Source: Magnetaquiglobus sp039908105
GTDB taxonomy: Bacteria; Pseudomonadota; Magnetococcia; Magnetococcales; Magnetaquicoccaceae
Assembly: GCA_039908105.1 (NCBI GenBank)
Contig: JAMOBI010000036.1
Coordinates: forward strand, 1-26,966
DNA: 26,966 nucleotides
Direction of reading: 5' to 3'
Below, piece after piece: positions 7,773 to 15,724 of the stretch. How positions within the stretch are numbered: position 1 is the stretch's first letter; every line of letters starts with the position of its first letter. The notes below the pieces were generated by a model. The model ran no database searches. It saw only the letters and a program-made list of their open reading frames with translations, and was not told the DNA's origin. The position numbers and the translations under genes were made by a program.

Positions 7773-9469
7773 CAGATCAGAATCATCTCGCTCAAACCCG
7801 CACCGGCGGGCACCATGGGATAGACGTTGGCCTCGCGATTGATGCGGAAATCCATGATCACCGTCCCCGGATGGTTCAATCCCTTCTCCAAAGTCGGGAG
7901 CACCTGATCCACCCGATCACACACCAGACCCAACGCACCATACGCATCGGCCAGTTTCACGAAATCCGGGGTGACGTGCATGTCCGATTCCGCGTAACGC
8001 CGCTCGTAGAAGAACTCCTGCCACTGCCGCACCATGCCCAGATAGCCGTTGTTCAGAATGATCACCTTCACCGGCAGACGGTATTGCAGACAGGTGGCGA
8101 ACTCCTGGATGTTCATCTGGATCGATCCCTCACCCGAGATGCAGACCACCAGTTCATCAGGCCTGGCCACCTGCGCGCCCATGGCCGCTGGCAATCCGTA
8201 GCCCATGGTGCCGAGTCCGCCCGAGGTGAGCCAGCGGCGCGGCTTCTTGAAACCGTAGAACTGCGCTGCCCACATCTGATGCTGGCCCACATCCGTGGCC
8301 ACGATCGCATCGCCCCCTGTCACCTGATGCAGACACTGCAACACGTATTGCGGCTCGATCACCTCCGAACCCTGGGTGAAGTGCAGACAGTCACGCTTGC
8401 GCCAGTCGTCGATCTGCGCCCACCAGGGGGTCAGATCCTGTAAACTGGATTTAAAGCCCGGCGCATGCACCAGATCGTTGAACTGGGCCAGCACATGTTT
8501 CACATCACCCACGATCGGCAGATCCACCTTCACGTTCTTGGAGATCGAGGTGGGATCGACATCGATGTGCACAATCGTGGCGTGCGGGGCGAACACCGAC
8601 AGCTTGCCGGTCACGCGATCATCGAAACGGGCGCCGATGGCCACCAGCAGATCGCAATTGGAGACCGCCATGTTGGCTTCATAGGTGCCGTGCATGCCGA
8701 GCATGCCGATGAACCGCCCATCCTCCGCCGGGAAGGAGCCCAACCCCATCAGGGTGTTGGTGAGCGGGAAGTTCAACCCCTCGACCAGTCTGAACAGCTC
8801 ATCCGAGGCGTCGGACAGCACCGCACCACCACCCACGTAGAGCACCGGACGCTTGGACTGCTGGAACATCTTGGCCCCGCGCCGGATCTGACCCACATGA
8901 CCAGTCAGGGTGGGACGATAAGAGCGGATCTTCGGTTCGGCGCTGGAGTAGACATATTCGGTTTCGGCCACGGTGATATCCTTGGGGATATCGACCAGCA
9001 CCGGTCCGGGCCGTCCGCTCCTGGCGATGTAGTGGGCCTCGCGCAGTACGCGCGCCAGGTCGTTGACATCGCGCACCAGAAAGTTGTGCTTGGTGCAGGA
9101 ACGGGTGATGCCCACGGTGTCGGCCTCCTGGAAGGCGTCGTTGCCGATGAGTGGCGCCGGCACCTGTCCGGAAATGCACAACAGCGGGATCGAGTCCATA
9201 TGGGCGGTCGCCAGACCGGTGACGGCATTGGTGGCACCCGGCCCGGAGGTGACGATCGCCACGCCGACCCGTCCGGTGACGCGGGCGTAGCCGTCGGCGG
9301 CATGCACCGCGCCCTGCTCATGGCGGGTGAGATAGTGGCGGATCCGGTTTTTGCTCTTGTACAGCTCATCGTAGATATACAAGACCGTGCCGCCGGGATA
9401 GCCGAACAGGGTATCGACCCCCAGATCCAGCAGGGTTTGTATCACGATCTGCGCACCCGTCATTTTCAC
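7772..9469 (-). CDS. ilvB: Acetolactate synthase large (catalytic) subunit
   Basis: This ThDP-dependent enzyme condenses pyruvate with pyruvate or 2-oxobutyrate, the first common step of branched-chain amino acid synthesis. The protein has 565 residues, normal for the family. The N-terminal domain has GYPGGTVLYIYDEL and the catalytic Glu51 in LTRHEQGAVHAADGYAR. The ThDP/Mg motif reads GEGSIQMN...ILNN at about 444-472; the usual motif has Asp as the second residue, here Glu. RQWQEFFYERRY and a typical C terminus follow. The start is a GTG at 9469, which has AAGGAG 9 nt upstream; the ATG two codons later is too far from it. It is first in the block and separated from ilvH by fic and repeat C. 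It could equally be named ilvI. Confidence 0.96.
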   Translation of the reverse strand: MKMTGAQIVIQTLLDLGVDTLFGYPGGTVLYIYDELYKSKNRIRHYLTRHEQGAVHAADGYARVTGRVGVAIVTSGPGATNAVTGLATAHMDSIPLLCISGQVPAPLIGNDAFQEADTVGITRSCTKHNFLVRDVNDLARVLREAHYIARSGRPGPVLVDIPKDITVAETEYVYSSAEPKIRSYRPTLTGHVGQIRRGAKMFQQSKRPVLYVGGGAVLSDASDELFRLVEGLNFPLTNTLMGLGSFPAEDGRFIGMLGMHGTYEANMAVSNCDLLVAIGARFDDRVTGKLSVFAPHATIVHIDVDPTSISKNVKVDLPIVGDVKHVLAQFNDLVHAPGFKSSLQDLTPWWAQIDDWRKRDCLHFTQGSEVIEPQYVLQCLHQVTGGDAIVATDVGQHQMWAAQFYGFKKPRRWLTSGGLGTMGYGLPAAMGAQVARPDELVVCISGEGSIQMNIQEFATCLQYRLPVKVIILNNGYLGMVRQWQEFFYERRYAESDMHVTPDFVKLADAYGALGLVCDRVDQVLPTLEKGLNHPGTVIMDFRINREANVYPMVPAGAGLSEMILI

Positions 9470-9530
9470 GTTCGATCACTCCTTGAATTGCGCAAAAAAA
9501 GGCCCTCATGATGCATGGGACAAGCCAAAA

Positions 9531-9559
9531 ACTATGAAGTTCCCACCCCGCCCTGTCAA
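9531..9559 (-). promoter_or_regulatory. Likely sigma70-type promoter of ilvB
   Basis: On the minus strand TTGACA (9559-9554) is followed after 17 nt by CATAGT (9536-9531), a perfect -35 and a 4/6 -10. Transcription would start near 9524, giving a leader of about 55 nt before the GTG at 9469. No branched-chain codon-rich leader peptide was found. Confidence 0.6.
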
Positions 9560-9660
9560 CCATCGGGGAAAAATATCCGTCACCGACCAACCGCGCCTCC
9601 CGCTTGCCAACCCACGGCCAGCGCTGCCCGTTCCGCGCTCGCTCGGCACGCAACACCCTC

Positions 9661-9688
9661 TTGACAGGGTTACCGATGCGAGTATAAA
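9661..9688 (+). promoter_or_regulatory. Strong promoter for the riboswitch/antiporter transcript
   Basis: TTGACA (9661-9666) and TATAAA (9683-9688) are separated by 16 nt on the plus strand. The predicted start near 9695 falls a few bases before the first paired bases of the riboswitch aptamer, which supports both calls. Confidence 0.75.
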
Positions 9689-9697
9689 CTATTTATC

Positions 9698-9855
9698 TCT
9701 TCAAGGGGAGTAGTCTCCACTGGATTTTTTCCTCCAGTGGGCATGCGTCAACACACCTGACCAACCTGTCACATCCCGGTCATGGCGCATGCATTCCGAT
9801 CCCGCGTATTTCTGGCCAGAACGCGAGGCATCGGCAAACGGACGAGACTTTGGGC
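9698..9855 (+). promoter_or_regulatory. yybP-ykoY (Mn2+-sensing) riboswitch aptamer
   Basis: The 5' part has the hallmark AAGGGGAGTAG (9703-9713), followed by a hairpin with arms CCACTGGA (9717-9724) and TCCAGTGG (9733-9740). A second long stem pairs GCATGCGTCA (9741-9750) with TGGCGCATGC (9783-9792). It contains the conserved GTCA (9747-9750) and CCGG (9776-9779), with a short inner stem TGACC/GGTCA. The closing helix P1 pairs CAAGG (9702-9706) with CTTTG (9848-9852) inside GAGACTTTGGG, which resembles the family's AGACCUUUG end. Known members bind Mn2+ and turn on Mn exporters. The match of both docking loops plus P1 makes the call strong; a covariance-model search was not run. Confidence 0.85.
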
Positions 9856-9915
9856 GACGACGCACACCTTTTTCGGGGTTGGACGGTGTGTGCGCGCGCC
9901 TGTTCTCGCTCGTCC
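9840..9915 (+). promoter_or_regulatory. Probable riboswitch expression platform
   Basis: Immediately 3' of the aptamer, GGACGAG (9840-9846) can pair with CTCGTCC (9909-9915), enclosing a second stem CGCACAC (9861-9867)/GTGTGCG (9888-9894). This fold traps the 3' strand of aptamer helix P1, so the two structures should exclude each other. The antiporter ribosome-binding site AAGGA (9925-9929) lies 9 nt downstream. No T-run follows, so translational control is more likely than termination. This is inference from pairing by eye. Confidence 0.5.
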
Positions 9916-9940
9916 ACCCCGCACAAGGATTCCCAAACCC

Positions 9941-10933
9941 ATGCTTCTCACCTTCCTCATCCTCGTTGCCATGGCGTTGGCCATCTATTGGGCCTGCGAA
10001 CTCTTCGTCAACAGCATCGAATGGCTCGGCAGCAAAATCGGTCTGGGCGAAACCGCCACCGGTACCTTGCTGGCCGCCTTTGGCACCGCACTGCCGGAAA
10101 GTGTCGTCACCCTGGTGGCGGTCGCCTTCGGGACCGGGGCCGGCTCCAAGGATATCGGTGTCGGCGCTGCGCTCGCCGGTCCGATGGTCTTGAGCACCAT
10201 CACCTACGGCATCGTCGGTCTGGCGCTCATGGCCAATGCCAAAAAACGCGGGGCCACCGCCTCCACCGTGATGGTCGATGTCGATCGCCAAAATTTAAGC
10301 CGCGATCAGGCATGGTTCATGGCCATCTTTGTCTTCAAGGTCGGCCTCGGCTTCGTGCTCTTTGCCTACAAGCCGTGGCTCGGCATCCTGTTCCTGGCCG
10401 CTTACGGGCTCTACGTCATGAAAGAGCTCGGTGCCGAACAGCTGGCCGCCGAGGATCTCGAACCGCTCAAATTCCGCCCCAACGATCCGGTCCCGCCGAT
10501 GAAATGGGTGGTGATCCAGACCGTGCTGGCTCTGGTGATGATCTTTACCGCCTCGCACATTTTTGTTACCAAAGTCGAGGAGCTCGGGCTTCTGCTCGGC
10601 GTTGCCCCGCAGGTGGTCTCGCTGATTTTAAGCCCCATGGCCACCGAACTGCCCGAAACCCTCAACGCCCTCATCTGGGTGCGTCAGGGACGCGAACGGC
10701 TCGCCCTGGCAAACGTCAGCGGGGCGATGATGATTCAGGCCACCGTGCCGTCCGCCTTCGGACTCTTCTTCACCCCCTGGATGTTCGACCGCTCGCTCAC
10801 CGTCTCGGCGATCGTCACCATGCTGGCCATCGGTTACCTGCTCTTCATGTTCCGGCGCGGGGAGCTCTCGGGCTTCAAACTATCGCTCGTCGCCTGGTTC
10901 TATCTGATCTTCGCCGGCAGCCTGCTCCTTTAG
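9941..10933 (+). CDS. CaCA-family cation antiporter (Na+/Ca2+-exchanger type), likely metal export
   Basis: A 330-residue, highly hydrophobic protein with about ten membrane segments and the two inverted alpha-repeats of the Ca2+:cation antiporter family. Alpha-1 reads GETATGTLLAAFGTALPES at about residues 36-54; alpha-2 reads SPMATELPETLNALIW at about 231-246. The acids in these repeats bind the transported divalent cation. A longer frame opens at an ATG at 9782 inside the riboswitch, but the ATG at 9941 has AAGGA 11 nt upstream and begins directly with a membrane helix, so I chose it. The Mn2+ riboswitch in its leader suggests that this antiporter exports Mn2+ (or Mn2+ and Ca2+) when manganese is high. 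That function is inferred from context, not from residues. Confidence 0.9.
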   Translation: MLLTFLILVAMALAIYWACELFVNSIEWLGSKIGLGETATGTLLAAFGTALPESVVTLVAVAFGTGAGSKDIGVGAALAGPMVLSTITYGIVGLALMANAKKRGATASTVMVDVDRQNLSRDQAWFMAIFVFKVGLGFVLFAYKPWLGILFLAAYGLYVMKELGAEQLAAEDLEPLKFRPNDPVPPMKWVVIQTVLALVMIFTASHIFVTKVEELGLLLGVAPQVVSLILSPMATELPETLNALIWVRQGRERLALANVSGAMMIQATVPSAFGLFFTPWMFDRSLTVSAIVTMLAIGYLLFMFRRGELSGFKLSLVAWFYLIFAGSLLL

Positions 10934-10975
10934 ATCCACGCCAAGCCGTGCTAGGATGATCATGAACGGTTGAAA

Positions 10976-11095
10976 ATACCTCGCTGCCGCTCGCAACCCA
11001 CCATTTACCGTGGAACTTGAGCTTTTGGAGTTCCGCGGGTGGGGATGAGGGGGGTCTCCCCCCATCAGGTCAAGTTTGCGAGCGGCAGAAGGTAT
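10976..11095. repeat. Highly structured intergenic inverted-repeat element
   Basis: The stretch between the antiporter and the dynamin-like gene is bounded by an imperfect inverted repeat: ATACCT plus CTGCCGCTCGCAA (10984-10996) against TTGCGAGCGGCAG (11076-11088) plus AGGTAT. Nested inside are AACTTGA (11014-11020)/TCAAGTT (11070-11076) and a GGGGGG-TCT-CCCCCC-like hairpin near 11049-11063. It shows no similarity by eye to the 230-bp repeat family. It could be a small mobile remnant or a structured leader of the following gene, whose start is 39 bp away. Confidence 0.6.
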
Positions 11096-11133
11096 GCAAC
11101 ACCCACCCCCTATCATCCAGCCGGAGCAACTCC

Positions 11134-12615
11134 ATGTTCACCAGCGCCAGCAGCCAAGTGGATCGCCGTCTCAACAGCTTAGAGAAACACCTGCAACAAG
11201 AGAACCCGGTCCTTTTGCAGGTGGTTCAAACCTTCCGGGAACTCGATCAGGTCGCCTACCGCATGGGGGTGATCTCCCGTGATGATTCATTCGCCACCCG
11301 CGTCTCCTGGTGGCCGCTGATTTCGATTCTCGGCACCTTCTCGTCAGGAAAATCCACCTTCATCAACAGTTTCATCGGCCAGAAAATTCAACGCACCGGC
11401 AATCAGGCGGTGGACGACAAGTTCACGGTGATCTGCTACAGCAAAGAGGACAAGGTTCTCACCCTGCCCGGACTGGCCCTCGATGCCGATCCGCGTTTCC
11501 CCTTCTATCAGATCAGCCAGCAGATCGAAAATGTGGTTCAGGGCGAGGGCAAACGGATTGATGCCTATCTGCAACTCAAGACCTGCCTGACCGAAAAGCT
11601 GCGCGGCAAGATCCTCATCGACTCCCCCGGCTTCGATGCCGACGCGCAACGCACCTCCACGCTGCGCATCACCGATCACATCATGAGCATCTCGGATCTG
11701 GTGCTGGTCTTCTTCGATGCCCGCCACCCCGAACCCGGCGCCATGAAGGATACCCTCGACCACCTGGTGAAAAACACCATCAACCGTTCGGACTCCAACA
11801 AGTTCCTCTTTATTTTGAACCAGATGGACTGCACCGTGCGCGAGGACAACCTGGAGGATGTCACCGCCGCCTGGCAGCGCTCGCTTTCCCAGTCGGGCCT
11901 GACCGCTGGACGCTTCTACCAGATCTACAACCTGGAGGCTGCACTCCCCATCGACGATGAGACCTTGAAGGCCCGCTATGAGAACAAACGCCTGGAGGAT
12001 ATGAACGAAATCGATGATCGCATCCGGCGCGTCGAGGTGGAGCGGGCTTACCGGATCATCGGCGTTTTGGAACATACCGCCAAACAGCTGCTGCATCAGG
12101 TTCCCACCCTGACCAGCAACCTCTTGAAACGGTGGCGCAAGAATACCCTGCTGTTGGATGTGGGCCTGATCGTGGTGATCGCCGCTCTCTTCGGCCTGCT
12201 CTCCAACGCCGGCGTGCCGCTTACCACCTGGCTCGATGTCCAGACCTGGGTCGATCGCCCGCTCTGGGTCCAGATCATCGTCGGCACCCTGGCTGCGGCC
12301 TCGGTATCGGTGATCGTCTTTTTGCACTTCATGCTGCGCAAATTCACCGCCACTCTGCTGTTGAAAAAACTCTCGAAAGAGATCGTCGATGATGATCTGC
12401 GCGAATATGTGCAGAACACCTTCTTGAAAAATACCCGTTCGATGCGCCCTCTGCTCAACACCCAGCCCGCCGGCTGGGGACGTTTGACGAAAATGAAGGT
12501 CGAGAAGGTGCTGAAAAATTCCGATATGTATGTTCAGAACCTCAACGACCAGTTCACCAACCCCTCAGGTCGCGAGGATGCGCCCAATCCCACCATCCAG
12601 CTGGAGGTGGAGTAG
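11134..12615 (+). CDS. Bacterial dynamin-like GTPase with two C-terminal membrane helices
   Basis: A 493-residue protein with a dynamin-type GTPase domain: P-loop GTFSSGKST at about residues 66-74, switch/G3 DSPGFD at about 163-168 and G4 NQMD at about 229-232. After a helical region, two hydrophobic helices at about 338-360 and 378-402 (the second IIVGTLAAASVSVIVFLHF) form a membrane hairpin, followed by a charged tail of about 90 residues. Bacterial dynamin-like proteins remodel or protect membranes; the precise role here is unknown. The ATG at 11134 has GGAG about 9 nt upstream; the frame is open further upstream (to 11017) but that part lies in the structured element. It is not clearly co-transcribed with the antiporter (200-bp gap), and repeat copy D follows 17 bp after its stop. 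Confidence 0.88.
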   Translation: MFTSASSQVDRRLNSLEKHLQQENPVLLQVVQTFRELDQVAYRMGVISRDDSFATRVSWWPLISILGTFSSGKSTFINSFIGQKIQRTGNQAVDDKFTVICYSKEDKVLTLPGLALDADPRFPFYQISQQIENVVQGEGKRIDAYLQLKTCLTEKLRGKILIDSPGFDADAQRTSTLRITDHIMSISDLVLVFFDARHPEPGAMKDTLDHLVKNTINRSDSNKFLFILNQMDCTVREDNLEDVTAAWQRSLSQSGLTAGRFYQIYNLEAALPIDDETLKARYENKRLEDMNEIDDRIRRVEVERAYRIIGVLEHTAKQLLHQVPTLTSNLLKRWRKNTLLLDVGLIVVIAALFGLLSNAGVPLTTWLDVQTWVDRPLWVQIIVGTLAAASVSVIVFLHFMLRKFTATLLLKKLSKEIVDDDLREYVQNTFLKNTRSMRPLLNTQPAGWGRLTKMKVEKVLKNSDMYVQNLNDQFTNPSGREDAPNPTIQLEVE

Positions 12616-12632
12616 CGCCTGCGGATGAACCA

Positions 12633-12862
12633 AACCGCAACCAGCTTGGCATGTGTAGTTTTTATTTGGTGAAAAAAAGAGCGGGTCTGGGAGATTCCTC
12701 TCCCAGGGTTTTGACTTTGACTTTAGCGCGCTCTTCAAAAGAAGCATTTTTTGCGAAAAATGCGCCGCCTTCGCGGGAGTCGTTTTTTGCCATTTGGAAA
12801 CGACTCTGTGCATTTTGCACGCAGCCTTGCGAAAAACTACGCATCCCAAAATGGGTGCGGTT
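12633..12862 (-). repeat. MITE-like intergenic repeat, copy D (full length)
   Basis: A 230-bp copy, reverse orientation to A and C on the window but the same relative to its upstream gene. The ends are AACCGCAACCAGCTTGG and CCAAAATGGGTGCGGTT. From left to right it holds GAAAAAAAGAGCGGGTCTGG, the hairpin CTGGGAGA (12687-12694)/TCTCCCAG (12699-12706), GACTTTAGCGCGCTCTTCAA, the hairpin GCATTTTT-TGCG-AAAAATGC, CGCCTTCGCGGGAGTCG and GTGCATTTTGCACGCAGCCT. It starts 17 bp after the stop of the dynamin-like gene. Confidence 0.88.
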
Positions 12863-12951
12863 AGAGAGGCAATCCCCCCTTGCGCATTGATCGCACCACC
12901 GAGGTGCTTTGGCGCGCAAGTCGGCTCCATGGTGGTTTTGTGACGGCTGGC

Positions 12952-15669
12952 ATGTTCAAGCGCATCCCCCTGACCTGGAAGGCACTGCTGGCAACAGTGC
13001 TGGTGGCCACTGCCACCTGGAGCCTTCTGGACATGGTGCAGACCGACCATTTGCGCGCCATCTTCCAGACTCAGCTCTCTGCTGTTCTGGGTGAAAAGGC
13101 CACGGCCAACCGCCTGCTCTTCGACCACCACATGCGCGCCTACCACCAATCGGTACGCCTGCTGGTAGCACAAAAAAGTTTTCTCGACTACATCGCCGAC
13201 TGGCCGGAAACGGCCATGTCGAGTGAACGGGTCGTCCACCGCGACCGTCCACCCCCGTGGCTGCCGCGCGCCGCAATCCTGCGGGGTTTCACGCCTTTGC
13301 CCCTGCTGCTGCTTTTGGATCGGGATGGCCAGGTGCGCGAAATCCATCAGGGAGGAAGCGTCTCGCCGCCGCGTGAACTCCTGGCGCCATCGCCGTTGTT
13401 GCTGGAGTTGAGTCAGAATCAGACATTTTTGACCGCCATCGCCGGCGCACCCTACCTGATCAGCTCGGAGACGGTGGTGGACAAATCCGGCGAGCCCAAG
13501 GCCACCCTGTTGTTGGCAGCCCCCTTGAACGACGATTTCCTGTCGCGCTTCCAGGGGCCGGTGGGACGTTATACCGGCCTGGTAGCCCTGGTCGAGGGAA
13601 ACTTTCAGACCATCATCGCCTCCAATCAACCGGAGATCCTCCCTTCGGGCATTCCGCTCTCTGGCACCTCGGGACGCTTTCTGGTATCGGGCTCGTCGTT
13701 CTTCGACTTTAGCGCCTCGGACCTGTTGTTACAGCTGGTGACGCTTGAATCGACTGAAAATCTCGAAACACTCGTCAAATCGATCCTCTCCACCGAGCGG
13801 CAGCAACGGTTCATCACCGCCACGGCACTGATCATCGCCTGTCTGTTGATCATCCTCTGGATCACCCGCAACATCGAACAGATCACCCGGGAAATCGTCG
13901 ATTTCTCGCGCAATGTTCTTGATGCCAAGACCGGCGATACCCACGACCCGCAGGATGAGTTGCAGACCCTGCGCAACCGTTTTCAGAACCTGACCGACGA
14001 GGTGATCGACGCCCGTGACAGTCTGAAAGGGGAGTTGGAGGAGCGCAAACGGATCGAAAGCGCCTTGCGCAAGCTCTCGCGGGCCGTGGAACAGAGTCCG
14101 GCGGCGGTGATGATCACCAATCCGCAGGGCTTGATCGAGTATGTCAACCCGCAGTTTACGCTCCTGACCGGTTATAGTGCCGAAGAGAGCATGGGACGGG
14201 ATCCGGGATTCTTGAAATCGGGCAAAACGCCGGCTTCGACCTACAAGAATCTCTGGGAGAGCATTGCTGCCGGTCAGGTGTGGCGCGGCGAGTTGCACAA
14301 CCGTCGCAAGGATGGGACGACCTACTGGGAGCTGAATACCATCTCAACCATTCAGGATCGCGAATCGGGCACCATCCATTACGTGGCGATCAAGGAGGAT
14401 GTCTCGCTGCGCATCGAGATGGAGAAGGCCCTTGAGCAGGCGCGTGCCGCTGCCGAGGCGGCCATTCAGGTCAAGAATGATTTCATGGCCAACATCAGCC
14501 ACGAGTTGCGCACACCCCTGAACACCATCATCGGCTGTGCCAATCTGGTGACGGAGAAGAGCAGTGGTGAGCTGAACAAGACGCAGCGCAAGTACGTCAA
14601 GGAGGTGCTGGGCGCTGCGGATCGGCTGACCTTGATGATCGACGACCTGTTGGACATTTCGCGCGTGGATACCAAGCAGTTCATTTTGGAAAAACAGCTC
14701 TTCGACCCGCGCGGTCTGGTGGAGGGGGTGGCAGCCAGGGTGAGCGCCGAGGCGCGCGCCAAGGGACTGGAGTTCGGCTGTCATATCCATACCGCCCTGC
14801 CGGCGCGACTGCGCGGTGATGCGGTGCGATTGCGGCAGGCGCTGTTGCATCTGTTGAGCAATGCCATCAAGTTCACGCTGCAAGGCGAGGTGATGTTGCG
14901 GGTCGATCCCGCCCCGTCCCCCGCGAGCGTCGGCACGCTGTTCATCACCATCAGCGATACCGGCATTGGTATTCCGGAAGAGCTGCACTCCACGATTTTC
15001 GACCCTTTCATCCAGGCCGACTCTTCGTTGTCGCGCCCCTTCGGCGGCTCGGGGCTGGGGTTGGCGATCACCAAACGGATCATCGAGCTGATGGGTGGTT
15101 CGATCCGGCTGACCAGTCGCGTGAACGAAGGGAGCACTTTCGTCATCACGTTGCCACTGGAGGCCCCGGAACTGGATCACCCGACGCACACGGCAGATCC
15201 GCCGGTGGTGGTGGATGCGCCCGGGGTGGTTCCGAGTGGCAACTTGACGGGCAAAAAGGCGTTGGTGGCCGGCAAACATCCGGTCAATCGATTGATTTTA
15301 AAAAAGCTTTTGATCGCTCGTGGTTTGGATGTGGTCGAGGCCTCGCAATGTCAGGCCGTGGATTCGATGGTGGATGAGACCAGTCGGACGCTGTTTGATC
15401 TGGTCTGTCTGGACTGTTCGCTCTCCCCGTCGGGTGGGGTGGAGGAGACCCGGCAGTTGCGGGCCTTGCCGGGGATGAGTGCGACACCGGTTCTGTTGTT
15501 CGGCGGGGACGAGCGGCGGGTTGCCGAGGAGTTGTCGGAGGTGTTGATTCTGCCCAAGCCGATCCGGCGGGCGCAGGTGTATCAGGCGGTGAATCTGGCG
15601 CTTAAATTGCCGATCGATGGGGGATTGGAAGAGGGGGAAGCGCATGGGGAGGGCGACAACGGGGGATGA
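12952..15669 (+). CDS. Membrane hybrid sensor histidine kinase (sensor-PAS-HisKA-HATPase-receiver)
   Basis: About 905 residues. Membrane helix 1 lies at about 8-27, a periplasmic sensor region at about 30-280 and helix 2 at about 286-306. A coiled-coil linker is followed by a PAS domain (about 373-490: AVEQSPAAVMITNPQGLIEY). The phospho-acceptor His517 sits in NISHELRTPLNTI. The ATPase domain has LLSNAIKF, DTGIGIP and GGSGLGLAI. The C-terminal receiver-like domain (about 766-885) keeps the Asp (LVCLDCSLSP, about 821) and Lys (LPKP). It lacks the acidic pair (LVAGKHPVN instead of a DD motif) and the Thr/Ser, so it may not be phosphorylated normally. The start is uncertain: a TTG at 12880 with AGAGAGG upstream would add 24 residues, and the ATG at 12952 has a poor ribosome site but begins at the membrane helix. 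Its ligand is unknown. Its 3' end is duplicated at 17415-17538. Confidence 0.92.
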   Translation: MFKRIPLTWKALLATVLVATATWSLLDMVQTDHLRAIFQTQLSAVLGEKATANRLLFDHHMRAYHQSVRLLVAQKSFLDYIADWPETAMSSERVVHRDRPPPWLPRAAILRGFTPLPLLLLLDRDGQVREIHQGGSVSPPRELLAPSPLLLELSQNQTFLTAIAGAPYLISSETVVDKSGEPKATLLLAAPLNDDFLSRFQGPVGRYTGLVALVEGNFQTIIASNQPEILPSGIPLSGTSGRFLVSGSSFFDFSASDLLLQLVTLESTENLETLVKSILSTERQQRFITATALIIACLLIILWITRNIEQITREIVDFSRNVLDAKTGDTHDPQDELQTLRNRFQNLTDEVIDARDSLKGELEERKRIESALRKLSRAVEQSPAAVMITNPQGLIEYVNPQFTLLTGYSAEESMGRDPGFLKSGKTPASTYKNLWESIAAGQVWRGELHNRRKDGTTYWELNTISTIQDRESGTIHYVAIKEDVSLRIEMEKALEQARAAAEAAIQVKNDFMANISHELRTPLNTIIGCANLVTEKSSGELNKTQRKYVKEVLGAADRLTLMIDDLLDISRVDTKQFILEKQLFDPRGLVEGVAARVSAEARAKGLEFGCHIHTALPARLRGDAVRLRQALLHLLSNAIKFTLQGEVMLRVDPAPSPASVGTLFITISDTGIGIPEELHSTIFDPFIQADSSLSRPFGGSGLGLAITKRIIELMGGSIRLTSRVNEGSTFVITLPLEAPELDHPTHTADPPVVVDAPGVVPSGNLTGKKALVAGKHPVNRLILKKLLIARGLDVVEASQCQAVDSMVDETSRTLFDLVCLDCSLSPSGGVEETRQLRALPGMSATPVLLFGGDERRVAEELSEVLILPKPIRRAQVYQAVNLALKLPIDGGLEEGEAHGEGDNGG
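15489..15612 (+). repeat. Direct repeat, copy 1 (end of histidine kinase gene)
   Basis: This 124-bp stretch inside the receiver-coding end of the kinase recurs at 17415-17538 in the same orientation. The two differ at only six positions that I could count, every one a codon third position that leaves the amino acid unchanged. The toxin-antitoxin module lies between the copies. Confidence 0.9.
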
Positions 15670-15724
15670 GCGGGAAAGCACGGTTCAAGCCCAACGAAGG
15701 GAATGGTAAACACAAAATCAGCTT

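Noticed and set aside
9466..9516. A 16-residue leader peptide (MHHEGLFLRNSRSDRT) before ilvB, considered as an attenuator
   Set aside because: It has no run of Leu, Val or Ile codons and no terminator hairpin, and its frame overlaps the ilvB ribosome site by chance.
11344..12327. A 327-codon minus-strand frame opposite the dynamin-like gene
   Set aside because: Shadow of a real gene with clear GTPase motifs; no family features of its own. The same applies to the long antisense frames at 2412-3278, 4369-5328, 8465-9511 and 14344-15279.
12651..12890. Short frames inside the repeat copies (for example with LGDSSPRVL)
   Set aside because: They recur because the repeat recurs; they lack ribosome sites and lie in hairpin-forming non-coding DNA.
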